Source: Onchocerca volvulus
Taxonomy: Eukaryota; Nematoda; Chromadorea; Rhabditida; Onchocercidae
Length of the DNA stretch: 64,000 nt
Reading direction: 5' to 3'
Assembly (NCBI GenBank): GCA_000499405.2
Contig: HG738139.1
Span: forward strand, 3,748,713-3,812,712
Shown: piece after piece, positions 38,301-49,840 of the stretch
How the letters are laid out: each line of letters begins with the position of its first letter
Position numbering within the stretch: position 1 is the stretch's first letter
Position numbers and translations under genes: made by a program
The notes under the pieces: model-generated
What the model was told of the DNA's origin: nothing
The model's input: the letters and a program-made list of their open reading frames with translations, nothing else
The model's database searches: none

Positions 38301-38401
38301 CTTTGGCTGCAGCTAAACGACGCCAAAAGGAATTGATGAAAGCCGAGGAGGAACAGCATGGTGAACGTCACGATAATGGTGAAGCTCGTATAATTATGTG
38401 A
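26309..38401 (+). CDS. DLGAP: DLGAP/SAPAP (GKAP) family scaffold protein
   Basis: Eleven phase-consistent exons (26309-26503, 27376-27585, 28696-28803, 29283-29536, 34072-34205, 34511-34626, 36620-36736, 37148-37319, 37448-37560, 37763-37923, 38197-38401) give 594 aa, shorter than vertebrate DLGAPs. The C-terminal GKAP domain (about 379-594) is clear: RTAIGKANLLLDKKMAKFED matches the family RSAVGKAxLLMxQKFxQF, then LSGYWALISIELKELEANF matches GFWDMxQLxIEDVxxKF, then RRQIALAAAKRRQKE matches the RQEARKRLLAAKRA block. In other animals this domain links PSD-95/DLG guanylate-kinase modules to Shank at synapses and junctions. PPPKPKR (84-90) is a class II SH3 ligand. The tail ends RIIM, not the vertebrate QTRL. 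Intron 4 is 4.5 kb. The start Met follows an in-frame stop, but a spliced upstream exon cannot be excluded. Confidence 0.92.
27095..27164 (+). repeat. Perfect 19-bp inverted repeat in DLGAP intron 1
   Basis: ATTAGCATAATTGCTCCAA at 27095-27113 is exactly complementary to 27146-27164, with a 32-nt spacer. It could fold as an RNA hairpin or be the end-pair of a tiny element. Confidence 0.85.
33001..33051 (+). repeat. 20-bp hairpin in DLGAP intron 4
   Basis: 33002-33021 (TGGTTTGTCTATCTTTTCGA) pairs with 33031-33050 across a 9-nt loop, with one G-T wobble and no bulge. The flanks pair poorly, so it is shorter than a typical pre-miRNA. Confidence 0.85.
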
Positions 38402-39882
38402 TCGCTTAACAATTGCGATTGTTTTTTTCGATTGCATTTTTATTTATTACTGATTACCTTTTTCGTTGCATAATATCGGACAATCATCGGTTATTATTTC
38501 CGAATGATGACGTGTACAGCAAGAATAAATTCATATTTATAATATTGGACTTGAAATTGCAAAAGGTAATTAGACAATGTTATAATTGAATCTCAAGTCT
38601 TAATTTTCTTGCAAAAAAACTCGATTGTTTTTGTTTGTTTCATATTAACTGCTCATTCTTTTCCGTTACTTAAATTTGGTGCAATGTTTAATAATTCCAT
38701 AATTTATTCAAATATAAAGTTAGGAACTATGTTTGCATGGATAATATTGCCGAAATCACTTTTGTTGCTTAAATAAAAATTAATTTGGACATTAAATCAA
38801 AATTGTGATTGATTGAACCCTAAGCTTAAATTGGAATTTGAGTTATAGAAGAAAATGGAAAGAATAAATTGATTTGGAAAAATTTAAGTGCACGATGAAG
38901 TCAAAATATGTAAAAAGAATGCAGTTTGATGTTTTTAAAAATCGACGAATTCGAATGTTTCATTCACGAAATAAATTGTATTCTAAACTATTTTCGTCTA
39001 ACCTCACTTTGATTAATATGATATTTTAATATTTATTGTTTTCTAATATAATTCGAAGCACACTGATATTAGTATTCTATTTGCAATATTAAAATTGCAA
39101 AAAGAAAAGAACAGAAGGGAACGAAATATACATATACTGATGTGCTAATGAATCGATGTTTATTATGATCTTTTCCCAATGCAATGCAGTATTTATCTAT
39201 TTTTTTTTTTTTGTTTTTTTCAGTAGAGGCAGTTTCATTTAACCTAAATATTCTCATGGATTATCGTAATCACAAATTTTTTGTTGACTTTCAACAATGC
39301 CATCATTTCTCCGCATTCTTTTTTCTGACTTAAATTCAGTTATTACAAAAAAGAATCTTAATTATGGTGCTTATTTTCTCGGCAGGATTTGCCGTATGTG
39401 TGCTTATTTATATTGCATTTATGCATGTCATCAGCATTTCAATAGTTTTGGTTAGAAATTGTTGGTTCCTTTCATTACTGATAATAAATTATTTTATCAA
39501 TCCAAATTATTTCATATTATGTTCATATGCTTTTTTTAACTGTATTTATCCGAATGTAAAATCGAAAAGTTGAAAACTGATAATATATAACGAATTGAGG
39601 AAAGTTATGGATTACATCAAGAGTAATTATACTACAGTAATTTCGATGTTAATAGTAATGAGGTGGCACAATTTTTCGATAAATTTGGAATTGCTGAGGA
39701 GAATTCTCATTATTCAGTTCGCTGTTTTCAAATTATTTAAGGATTTCATATTCTTCGATTGATAGGATAATATTCTCAGCATGAAGTTCACACTTATTCT
39801 TACAAACTTATTTTGCAATTGAGCCTGCAAATGAGGAAAAAGAAGGGTGCGACGAATTTAATGTATCCCTTTCATTTACAGA
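38402..39882 (+). other. DLGAP 3' region and Gemin8 upstream region
   Basis: AT-rich sequence with AATAAA-like signals soon after the DLGAP stop (for example AAGAATAAATTC at about 38520). No other gene seen. The small frames at 39069-39257 and 39364-39573 are not supported. Confidence 0.45.
39880..39881 (+). promoter_or_regulatory. Trans-splice acceptor at the Gemin8 start
   Basis: CCCTTTCATTTACAG ends one base before the ATG. An acceptor this close to the first codon, with no upstream exon that could supply coding sequence, is typical of nematode spliced-leader addition and decides the start. Confidence 0.65.
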
Positions 39883-42800
39883 ATGTCTGGTAATAAGGTT
39901 TGGTTTATGGATGATCAACATCTAAAGAGCTTTTGGAGCTATCATCAAGCAGCTCTGCGATGGTTAAAAGCACATCGAGCAGCCCGTGAATATGCAGTGA
40001 ACAGTTCATCTGAAATGATATCAAGTCCAATCGATATGAAAACGAATTTCAATAAAAGACATGTTGCTAAAAAAAATCGTCTGCCAAATACGAGTGTGTT
40101 TTTAAACAGTTAGAAATTTATAGATTATGTTATATTTATTATTTGCGGGTTTAATTAAACATTATTTTGATTCAGCAGAAATGCTTTTTACCGCTAATTT
40201 ATATGATTTAAAGTAGTTTTGAGTTTTCATCTTAAATTTCCTATGTATGAGGAATTTAGAGTGGAAGTTTCGATAAATACTTACCGGGACGTATAGTTTA
40301 ATTTACAATTATTTCTACTAATTCATAAATTGTTTTTCCATATCGTCAAAGGTTTTGATATGAATCAGAAAAACTTCCATCTATTATAAATTTGCACTAA
40401 CTATAGAAAGTAGATTAAATTTGATAAATGTATCAGTCGTGTCGTAAAATATATTTTGTAAATACTTTGCATTTTACAAATAGAAATACAATTTCAAAAA
40501 AAAGAAATGTATATATTAGCACGAACTACTAGCAATGAATCTTTGCCGGATGCTAGACAAGAATCATCTTCAAGAGATACGGACGAAGACATTGGTATGA
40601 GTAGCGAAATGGCCGCTTTCTTCCGACAAACAATTGAGCATAGGAAGCAGAGTAAGTATCTTCCAAGTATACAATGTGCTTTAAATATATGTTTTTTCCA
40701 GATCTTTGAAAAGGAGAACGTAATAAAAAGGTATTAGACGTTTTGTTCATATTTTTTTCTTTTTTTGCTTTTGCTTGCCTGTCTACCAAATGTAGTATCT
40801 TCATAGAAAATCATCATTGGCATATAAATTGAATTATTTTCTTACTAAATTAATAATCAGTTTGGGAATTTTTTCTCAACATCTACTATCAGCAGTTATC
40901 TATACAAATAAAAATATAAATGTTCGCTGTTTTAACCCTTAAATTTCCGAAAGTTCTTCACTTATTGTTTTGAAATTTTGACACAGCGTTGCATTCGAAT
41001 GGACGCATATTTCTTTCTTTTTTTTTTTTTCTTTAATAATATTTCCCTTTCTCTCTCAAACCGTAAGGATAAACGTGTTTACCGCCAAAACGCTCCGATT
41101 CACAGATAAACATGGTGAGATCAACCCATCAAGAGGTGACATGATGGAGATGAGGTAAGGGGAAGGAGTCCCGAAATGATTTAAAAGGACAGGATTTGGA
41201 GCTGTAGTTCAAGTTCAAGTTCAGTCACAAGTTAATTTCGAGAATAGTTCGGGTGTAGTTGGTCTGCTTTAATTCATCCAAATAATGCTTCGCAGAAGAT
41301 CAAACTTAGATCGTCATATTCGCAGAGCAGAAGAATTGCGTTGATTAATTGCAAATCAATTGATCCTTAATTGAATTGCAACGGAGGAAAAACGGGCATC
41401 AACCAATGAGCGAAACAGATAAAGAATGGCTTGAATACGTTCCAAGAAAGCAGCAGAGCGACGTGCAGCCAGATTTCAGAATACACGGTTACGAGCGCAA
41501 CTGAGAGTGGCTGAAAGACTTCAATGAGAAAAGCAGATCAGTGTCAAACACGAATCCGTGTTCAGCAATCACGCGACTACAATCGACTATAATTGCCTTG
41601 CATTCGGTACATCCCAGCTGATGATTATAGTTTGAGTCCACATGTACTCATCGGCACTATGACTGAATTGTGTCCTTATTGCAAGACTTTGAAATTTAAT
41701 GGAGAAACCGAAGGAATGTGTTGCGCCGTCAAAAAAGTAACTACTTCAACTTGGAGAATTGCCAGAGCCATTAAAAACTCTGCTTGTCGAATATACCGCC
41801 AGATCAAAGCATTTCTTATCTAACATTAGGAAATACAAGTCATCCTTCCAAATGACGTCGTTCGCTTAGAAATTTTGTAATATCTCAATTCATGCCAAAT
41901 TTCAAAATGAAAGAATACTTAAGAACTGTGCGATTTAATTCTATATTAAAGCCGGCTCCCCGGTTCCGTTCTCAGATGGTTAATATAAATTCTTATGCAT
42001 CGAATGCATGCTGCGAAATTTACACCGGCATAATAAAGTCCATCGTTTCCCAAAGGCAATAATTTTTCTTCACGAAAAAAACAATTTGGTACAATTTAGT
42101 TCAAGAGATTGCAATTACCGTCAACAAAGCTCAGAGCCAGTCTTTAGAATTGTGTGTGGTTAGATCTAGACACAGGTTGCTTCTCACATGGACAACATGG
42201 ACAATTACATGTTGCGTGTTCTAGAATCAACAAACTAGACAGTCTCTATATTTATACAATGAAACAAAGAATATTGTATACCCACAAGCATTATGAAATT
42301 AAATATATTAGAAACGTGTGTTTTTTCTTTTCTTTCTTTTTTGTTGGCAAAAGCCAAAAGATGTCAAATAGCACCGCGACAATTATTATAAACAAGATGT
42401 GCTAAGGTCAAGTGGCTGACATAGTTTCAAAAGGAAAGAATAACCAATGATCAATTTGACTGGATATTCTCTGATAATTGTTTGTTCTGAAAAATCACTC
42501 TTCCATCAATTAGTAAAACCTTCTTAACAATACACAGAACACCTATTGCTGATTTAGCCAAATCACAATAGGAAGAAGAAGCAATCCCTAATTATATCAG
42601 ATTGCAATCCAAATTACATTTCGAGCAAATTTTTTTCCCCAACATTTTCCATTTAACTAAATTGAGCCATAGCAATGTATATACAAAGTATATAAAAACA
42701 TGCTCGTATTCGAATGAAACATATCAAAATTTTCGATAAGAACCTTCGGAGATTCAAGATTTTGAACAAAGTTTACATCTTTATTTATATTAGACTAGCT

Positions 42801-43525
42801 AGACCTGACTACGTCTTGCCAGGGCAGCGCGTGGCCATCTAGCTAATTATTAAGAGAATTCATTTTTTTTAAAAAATTTTTCATGATTCAGGAGATGCTG
42901 ATCGAAATAAAGAAGCTAAGAAAAATAAGGAAGGTAACGGGCTCGAAGAAGATCAGTATGTGATGGCTGATAAGAGTAAATTTTTTTCTGTTCTTCTATC
43001 TGCTACTTATTTAGACAAATTCTTGCTAAAATTGATCCCACTGCCTACAAATATCTCGGGAAAAATAGTGGTCACCAGAAAATTTTGCAAACATTGTTGT
43101 TTGTTTGCTGGTTATCTTGATTTGATGATCTGGTTGATCATTTTCAGATATTTTAAACTGTCCATTGCTATCTTCTCCGTTCAGTGTAACAAAAATGTCA
43201 ATTTTGAACTTCGTGAGGACTTGAGCAAAATATTCTAAGTCATATTTGGGATGTACATATAATTTAAAAAAGTCACGTTGAAATGATGTGATTTTTATCC
43301 TTTAATCGTATTGTTGCAGTTGGAGTTTATGGCAATGAGAAACGATCGTTTCAACTGCCTAATGGTCCTGAAAAACGACAGGAAAAATATGAAAAAATGA
43401 AAGAATTGTATGGCGATGATGCTGAAAAAATTTTAGCAATGGAAGCACATTTGGATCTTCGATTTGAACAGAATTATTTTCAAACCGGCGCATATTTGTG
43501 GCCTAATATACCTCTGAAATTATAG
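39883..43525 (+). CDS. GEMIN8: Gemin8-like SMN-complex subunit
   Basis: Four exons (39883-40093, 40520-40651, 42892-42975, 43320-43525) join in phase to 210 aa; human Gemin8 is about 242 aa. Three blocks match in order. Near residues 17-37, FWSYHQAALRWLKAH.AAREY matches human YWQHYHQAMAWMQSH..AYRKA. In the middle, MSSEMAAFFRQTIEHRKQ matches ITEELRQYFAETERHREE. At the C-terminus, PEKRQEKYEKMKELYGDDA, EKILAMEAHLDLRFE and YLWPNIPLKL match GERRQAEMKRLYGDSA, KIQAMEAAVQLSF and YWPVIPLKF. Gemin8 tethers the Gemin6/7 dimer to SMN during spliceosomal snRNP assembly in cytoplasm and Gems. The exon 1 donor GTGTGT is weak but is chosen because it alone fits the phase of exon 2. Intron 2 holds a Helitron. 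Confidence 0.88.
41593..41823 (+). pseudogene. Helitron N-terminal zinc-finger fragment
   Basis: An open frame reads HVLIGTMTELCPYCKTLKF, then NGETEGMCCAVKKV. The pattern CPYC..L.F..E..GMCC..GKV is the Cys-rich segment near the start of Helitron proteins. Upstream, about 41285-41570, Arg-rich broken frames (MLRRRSNLDRHIRRAEEL) fit the basic N-terminus of the same protein. The frame then stops. Confidence 0.75.
42111..42258 (+). pseudogene. Helitron PIF1-type helicase C-terminal fragment
   Basis: AITVNKAQSQSLELC, then after a frameshift LDLDTGCFSHGQHGQLHVAC and SRINKLDSLYIYT. This is the final helicase motif block (xxINKxQGQTL ... FSHGQLYVAxSRV) of Helitron PIF1-like helicases. HGQ is duplicated, and the frame break makes it non-functional. 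Confidence 0.85.
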
Positions 43526-44335
43526 TTCGGAAATTTTTCTTTCATTTAGATTTGCATTATCAAATTATTAATTGTATATTATTAAGCAGACAACATAATA
43601 TGATTGCTGTGAAAGTAAGGGATATATGTACAGCAAATTTTAAACCCAATTATCTAAACAAATGATTTGTAGCTGAAAATTTCCATTTGATACAATTAAA
43701 TTAATTGAATTTGCCAAGAAATATTTTTTTATAATCTTATGTCGATTTATCATTACACAGTTCCTTGAATTAAATATGGAATCATTATTTCAAATGATTT
43801 CACTCCGCAAACACAATATTAGATATTTCTTATCTTTTTGATTGCATTCTAATTTTTATTTTTTAAATTTTCTCAGTCTGTTTACATATCATTTCCTTCT
43901 TATGTAAACATTTAATTCCATCTTTTTCTCTGCCGTTTAATCATTATGGCTGCTGAATTTGTTGCAGTAGTGAAGAGCAATTTTTTTTAGATTTTCATAA
44001 CGAATTAGATCATGTGTACTATGAAATATTTAAAGAATGGATCCGGTGGTTTTATAATTATAAAACGGTTTTATTAAATTGCTAAATACTATGTTTAAGT
44101 TTTCATAATATTGTTTCAAGATAAATTGTTTGGATAAAATTGTTCACTAAATAATTATGTTGATGCTCAAAAATCGCAGGATCGAAATTCCGCATTTTTA
44201 TTTATTTTTCAGATATTTCCTTCCATTCTTTTCTTAACATGAATGTTTCTTTTATATTTGCAAATTTATTTGAATTTACTGCATCTTATTTTTAATTTCT
44301 AAATTTAGGAGTCTTTTCAAAATTGGAATATTGGA
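43526..44335 (+). other. Gemin8 3' region and POLR1F leader
   Basis: AT-rich sequence without a gene. A candidate spliced-leader acceptor, TTTCTAAATTTAG, ends at 44308, 27 nt before the POLR1F ATG. The roughly 800-bp gap is wider than a classical C. elegans operon spacer, so co-transcription with Gemin8 is not shown. Confidence 0.45.
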
Positions 44336-46164
44336 ATGGGTAAACGAAAAAGGTCGGAGGATAAGGGAATTAGCATTGAAAGCAGCTCGAAAAGGCTAAA
44401 ATTGCAAAAAGATGATGATGTATTAGACATGGATTCGAGTAAACTATTGCAAAATTCAGTCGGGACAAACAGCAATAAAAATTATCATTATGATAAATTG
44501 AAAATGGGGATGAATCGATATACTGGAATGAGTTATCAAAAATTAAAACGGTTACTTTTTCTTTGTTTCTTTTCTCACTTTTAGTTATTCTTATTAGATA
44601 TTTTGTGTCTGATAGAAATTCACCCAGTGAATTTTATCATTATTCAAAATTCATGAAATTTATTGAATTTGCCTTATACTGATGGCAAGACAATTTTAGT
44701 CAAAGTGAACTTATTATGATATCATAGTAAACTTTTGACTTCAAATATCAGCCATTAAATAAACACGTATTACTTTTTATTTACTCCATGTTTTTCACTT
44801 ATTAGTTTTAAGTTCAAATTATTTGTTGATTTTGTTGAAATTACAGGATTATGACTACAGATACAGATTGTGATCTGTTTGTAGTAGCAGAAAAGCGTCA
44901 CATAACAATTGGATGGCATCAATTAGGAAAAGCTGGTAGTGCTATCAGATATATTTTAAACGCTTCACTTGGTCAATATAGGAAATCGTAAGTTCCGTAA
45001 TCAGTTTTTCTAGATTCTCTTTGTTTGTTAGCAGAGAACTGATCAGTGATATCGTATATGAAGATGAATGTGGCACATGAAATTTGATGTGATTTCATGT
45101 TTCAGTTTTTTTTTCTATCTAGAGTAATGATTGCCTATGTAACATAGAAGTTACTACTGAAGAAGTGAAGCTTGAAGTTTAAATTTTATTTAATGTATTA
45201 AATTTTATGAATCAAAAATATTTCAAATAAAAGTTTACTTTAAGCAAACAAATTCAATTACAGAACTGGGTAATTGATTGTTTAAAAAGAAAAAAAGAAA
45301 AACAGGATTTTAATTTACTTCTAATTCTTTTGAAATTTAGCAGTTAGTCCTATTATAATTTGTGTAATTGAATTGCTTCGAAGTATAGTAGTTAATTGCA
45401 TCTTTAGGTTGTATTGAAGTTTGTTTTCTATTCATTTGAATTGTTGAAATTAAATCAGACCATCGTTCATTGAGACGTTATTTTTCATTGAGATTTATAT
45501 ATAATGTTATATTTTAGATTAAACGGTATCTTATTAGCTGTCGGAAAGGTAGATATTATTGATAGGCCGTTTTGTATTGCTGATCAACCATGCATGCATA
45601 TTGATCTAAATGTAAATTGCATTGTATTTCGCCCGAAACAAGGCCACACCTATAATTGCTTGGTGACAGCTGTTGATAAGGTATTTTATTTTATGTTTAA
45701 TAAGTATGAACGTAAGTATTAAATTTATTTTTAAAAGAGAAGGCTTAAATAGTTTAAAGGAGTCTTTAGTTTTAGAAAGTGCTAATTTGTTTGAATTTTT
45801 GTTTTGAATTTCAGTTTCTCTTATTATCTATTTCTCTGTGGGTATTCTATCCATCACTGTGAACGGCCCCTCTAATGTACACCACGGAATAGTGTAAAAA
45901 TTGGAAATGACATTTAACATTTCAAATCATATTATTTAACGATCATTGACTTCCTAATAATAGCTACATGTTAAATTTCAATTCTTTATTTTACTCTTTT
46001 TTTTGCAGAAATTCGTAACCGCCAAATTACATAACACAATAACTTTTTTTTCACCTTTAAAGAATGCAAAGGAGCCTCCGGAGATTAATGATCAAGTACT
46101 GATCAAATTTTCTCGCATCGAAATCAAAGGTTCATTGTGCCAAATGAAAGGAATAATAATATAA
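44336..46164 (+). CDS. POLR1F: RNA polymerase I subunit RPA43/POLR1F-like
   Basis: Four exons (44336-44550, 44847-44987, 45518-45680, 46009-46164) give 224 aa ending in a clean TAA. The basic N-terminus (GKRKR, SSKRLKL) looks like a nuclear or nucleolar signal. DLFVVAEKRHITIGWHQLG then RYILNASLGQYRKSLNGILL resembles the RPB7-like tip domain of RPA43 (hydrophobic LxLALPP and LRYSESLLGVPIAY in human). HIDLNVNCIVFRPKQGHTY then NCLVTAVDK resembles HLNIEADFVIFCPEPGQKL and MGIVNKVSSS, the start of the OB fold. RPA43 forms the Pol I stalk with RPA14 and binds Rrn3/TIF-IA for rRNA transcription initiation. It lacks the long Lys-rich tail of mammalian POLR1F. Pol II or Pol III stalk subunits (RPB7, RPC25) are alternatives, but the motifs fit RPA43 better. 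Confidence 0.8.
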
Positions 46165-46834
46165 CAGATCATTAATTGTTTCATTTTGTTAATTGTTGAA
46201 TAAATTTCTACCAAATAAATGATTGTTTGCGGCATTCAGTAAAAGCTTAATTTCTGTTTTCTGAAATATCATACTCTCTCATTGAAAAATGTGAAAGATC
46301 AGTGATCGTCAAAGATAAAGTCGTTTTAAAATATTCATTTTCCGAGAAAAAGAATAGAAGATTTCTTCAGATTGTGAATTTCTTTCAATTATTTTAGTTG
46401 CAAGATAAAATAAATAAATAGGCAAGTTATTCTGTCAATTTTTATGTTGTAATTTAAGAGAAAGAAAAAATGAATTTATTAAATAATTGTTTCATTTGAG
46501 AGATAAGTTGAAATGAATGATTATGATAAGATTAAAAGTATATTTCCATAAACATTAAACATAATATTTGATCCTTTAAGTGTTACGCTTAATTTTTTTT
46601 ACACACTTATTTTTACTAGAAAATTCGATTATTCATTGTTAGAAAGTAATTTCTTTCCTGAGATTATCTGAAACTAATTGCCATATAGCTCATACAAATA
46701 ATTAAAATCAGATCAATTGCTTAAATAGCATTAATATTATGTTGAAACTGTGAGGTAATTTGGTAAGCTGGTAATAAATTCGACAAGCTATCACCGGTGA
46801 AAAGAAATTGTCGGGATTTTTCAACAACACGGGA
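46165..46834. other. Intergenic, POLR1F 3' region
   Basis: AT-rich; an AATAAA-like signal (TGAATAAATTT) follows the stop by about 35 bases. Nothing else seen. Confidence 0.5.
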
Positions 46835-46907
46835 TGATCTCGGGCGGAATCGAACCGCCGACCTTCTGTGTGTTAGACAGATGTGATAACCGCTACACCA
46901 CGAGACC
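46835..46907 (-). tRNA. tRNA-Val(AAC): tRNA-Val (anticodon AAC)
   Basis: A full 73-nt cloverleaf on the minus strand without CCA or intron. The acceptor GGTCTCG pairs with CGAGATC (one G-T pair), followed by discriminator A. The D-arm is GTGTAGCGGTTATCAC, the anticodon stem TCTGT/ACAGA has loop CTAACAC (AAC at 46872-46874), and the T-arm GGCGG-TTCGATT-CCGCC is perfect. A- and B-boxes are intact, so it should be a functional Pol III gene. Confidence 0.97.
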
Positions 46908-49814
46908 AGTTATTGTAGCTTACAAAGCTTAGGACTAAAAGTTGTGAATTTGATTGGAAATTGTGGAAATATTGAATTTGAAAGAGAGGGGGGAAGAGAG
47001 AGAAAAAAGGAAGAAATAATAATTAATTAATTAATTTAATTAATTAATTTGTAAATTTTTTTGAAATTATCCAGAATTTTGCAGGTAATCTTTTTGATTA
47101 TTGCTAATACTTTTCGAAATTTAAAGAATCTTCCAATCTTTTAATAATAAACAATTTCATTTTTGCGATATCAAAATAATCAGTAAAAAATTTAATCCGT
47201 AAATACGACTAAAATGGCATACTTTTTCTTTTTAAATCAAATTCAAATTGAAATTTCTCTTTTTAATTTTTGATGAAAAAAATCAAGCATCGTCATTTTT
47301 CCTTCATACTGCATGTAATACTGAACATATCTGTAGTAAATTGATACCGAAATAAAATAAATATTTTGAGAGAGTGAGAGAGGGGGAGAATGAGAGAGAG
47401 AGAGAGCAAGGAAAAAAGAAAGAGGGAAAAAACATGGGAAATTTTCAGAATAATTAGCATAATTAATTAATCAGTAAACTGTTATCATATTAAATTTTAG
47501 GTAATGTATTATACATCTTTTTAAATTTAGAAGAAAATCCTTGATACTTTTATTCTTAAAAAATGGGCAATAAATTAATTATAGGTATGGTTGATTAATC
47601 CTAATTAGTATTTGAAATTATTTGCGAAGATAAGGAAGAAAAATTATTGATTTCTTTTTTTCATTTCAATTCAAAAATTGTATTTCAACTTCAAAAAGTG
47701 TCAGGCAAGAATTGTATGAGAAATTTTTTCGAATTTTTAAACTTGAATTTTTAATCAATTAATTTGGTAGAATTTGATGCATTTTATCATTTATCATATA
47801 TTTCAAATTGCTGATTTGGCTGTCAAGTTTTAAATGGAAAAAACAATATTTATTCGTTCAATCATATAATAAAAATTAGTATATCGGTTGATTCAATCGA
47901 ATAGTTTGAAAAAAATTTATATGGAAAATTTCAAAATTTTCAAATAAATTATTCGATGAGCTAGAGCGAAGACTGAAGGAAATGGGTAAGTTCATATATT
48001 ACTTAATTGAAAAATTGAATAAATAAATTTTTTAAAAAGCAACATAAATTATCAATTACTTGATTAATTAATCAATCAATCAATCAGATAAGTAAAGATT
48101 AAAGAAAAATTTTCTCTTTTGCTCTAAAACTTAAGTAATATACCACAAACAAGAAAGCAAATAAACAATGAAATTTAAAGAATGATCAATCAATTCCTTA
48201 TTTTTGATCGCGATTTTTTCGAGATTTAGAATTACAAGTAATGATTTATTTCCAATTAATTGATTAATCAATTCAATCAATCATGTAAAAATTCAAACGA
48301 TCAAAAATAAAATTTTATTTCGCTCCAACGCTCAAACAACAAATCAATCAATAAACGGAATAAACAATGAAAACTTAAATATTAAATCTATAATCAATTG
48401 ATTTATTACTTTTTATTTCAATTTTTTTCACTTTCATATTTTCCGATAATTTTCGTTCCAAATTTTCAGCCATTTGTTTATTAGCGACAACAAGTGTAAA
48501 AAAATATTTATTTACTGCATCGTAGTTTAAATTTGACATTATTATCTTTGTTTATCTTAATCTTTATCGATTTGACATCTGTTCGTTGGATAGCTTTTAA
48601 AAATCTTTTCATTTCGATTATCTCTTTTGGTATTGATTTTTAAAATCAAAATTTTGCCAATATGATAATAAGAAATATTAAATTATCTGAAAATACAAAA
48701 ATTAATTATTAAAAGTTTCGAAAGAAATAAAAAAAGTAAATGAAATATGCAAAAAAAAAAAAATGAGAGAACAAAATAAGAATAAACAAAAAAAGAAATA
48801 AATAAACAAGAATAAGAATAAATGAAATAATCACTTATTTTAATGAAATATTTTAATTTATAATATAAATACCGTAATACTAAATTCTCTTCATATAATT
48901 AGCAAAATGGATGAGTAATAAAATAAACAATTAATAAAATAAATTAATGAAATATTAATAATATTTATTTCTTTTTTTTTAAATATTATCAATGTGTTTT
49001 TTTACAATTCAAAAAAAAAAAAAAAAAAACGAAAATTACTGCTTCATTTCAAAAATGCTTTATATAATAATAAACGAAATCAATTATAAAACAAAAATTT
49101 CAATTACAAATTTTCAAATTCAATTTATTTCAATAAAATAAATTTAATCAATAAAATGGCATGCTAATCATAACTTTTATAATATTATAAATAAAAAATT
49201 TACAAATATTGATTAAAAAGAATTTTTAATCCTTAAATTAAGATAAAAAATTAGAAATACCAATAAATGTTTAGTAAATGAGTAATAATTTTAAATTATT
49301 TGATGCAAAAATGTGATTTACGTAAAATACTTGTTCTGCCGAATCTGCCAATATGGAGAATTGGTAAAGTAGGCATTTATGAATTGGAGTTAAAATTTTA
49401 TGAAAATAAAGTTCAAACTTGAAAAAAATACTAAATGATTTGAAATAAGAATGATAAAACTTAAAAATCTGTCGCACTGATCACTTATGATGAAGATCAC
49501 TACGATGATAAGTTGATCGAGATCAAGCTAATAGATCAAATCTAATTTCGCAGATGTGAGATTATCAAAGCGACGATGACTTCGAATATAAATATGTTGT
49601 TCACACCTAAAAATTAAAGAATGTCATTTCAAGTTTTGAAAATAAATTAATCAAATTCGAATTAACTTAATTCTTTACTTTTTTGAAATTATAAAATTTA
49701 CCAAAGAACTAAGTTCGAAAAGAAAACTTAATGAATGATATGCATTCAAAATATCTTGATGTATATAAAAAAGTAATATGATGAGGGATGAGTTCATTCT
49801 TTTTGTGACAATAG

Positions 49815-49840
49815 TGACCAAAGGTCAAGTTATTTGACCC
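49815..49840. promoter_or_regulatory. Three nuclear-receptor-type half-sites
   Basis: TGACCA (49815), AGGTCA (49822) and TTGACCC (49834) lie within 26 bases, giving one everted and one inverted arrangement. AGGTCA is the core half-site for many nuclear receptors. Intergenic, about 3.8 kb upstream of the formin gene; function is inferred only. Confidence 0.3.

Larger units (their letters stand above)
40899..42843 (+). mobile_element. Internally deleted Helitron in Gemin8 intron 2
   Basis: Begins A|TCTATACAAATAAAAA at 40899, like the element at 5389. It carries the subterminal TTGAAATTTTGACACA...TTCGAATGGAC motif (about 40970-41005) and TTACCGCCAAAACGCTCCG (about 41080). An N-terminal Zn-finger coding piece and a C-terminal helicase piece lie in the same orientation, but the Rep core and most of the helicase between them are missing, so about 1.9 kb remains of a presumably much longer element. 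A plausible 3' end is CCATCTAG at about 42836-42843, shortly after a GC-rich GCCAGGGCAGCGCGTGGC that can form a short hairpin. Confidence 0.75.

Noticed and set aside
42786..42843. GC-rich GCCAGGGCAGCGCGTGGC as a terminator-like hairpin
   Set aside because: Only four terminal pairs form a stem and there is no transcription unit to end; better read as the Helitron 3' hairpin region.
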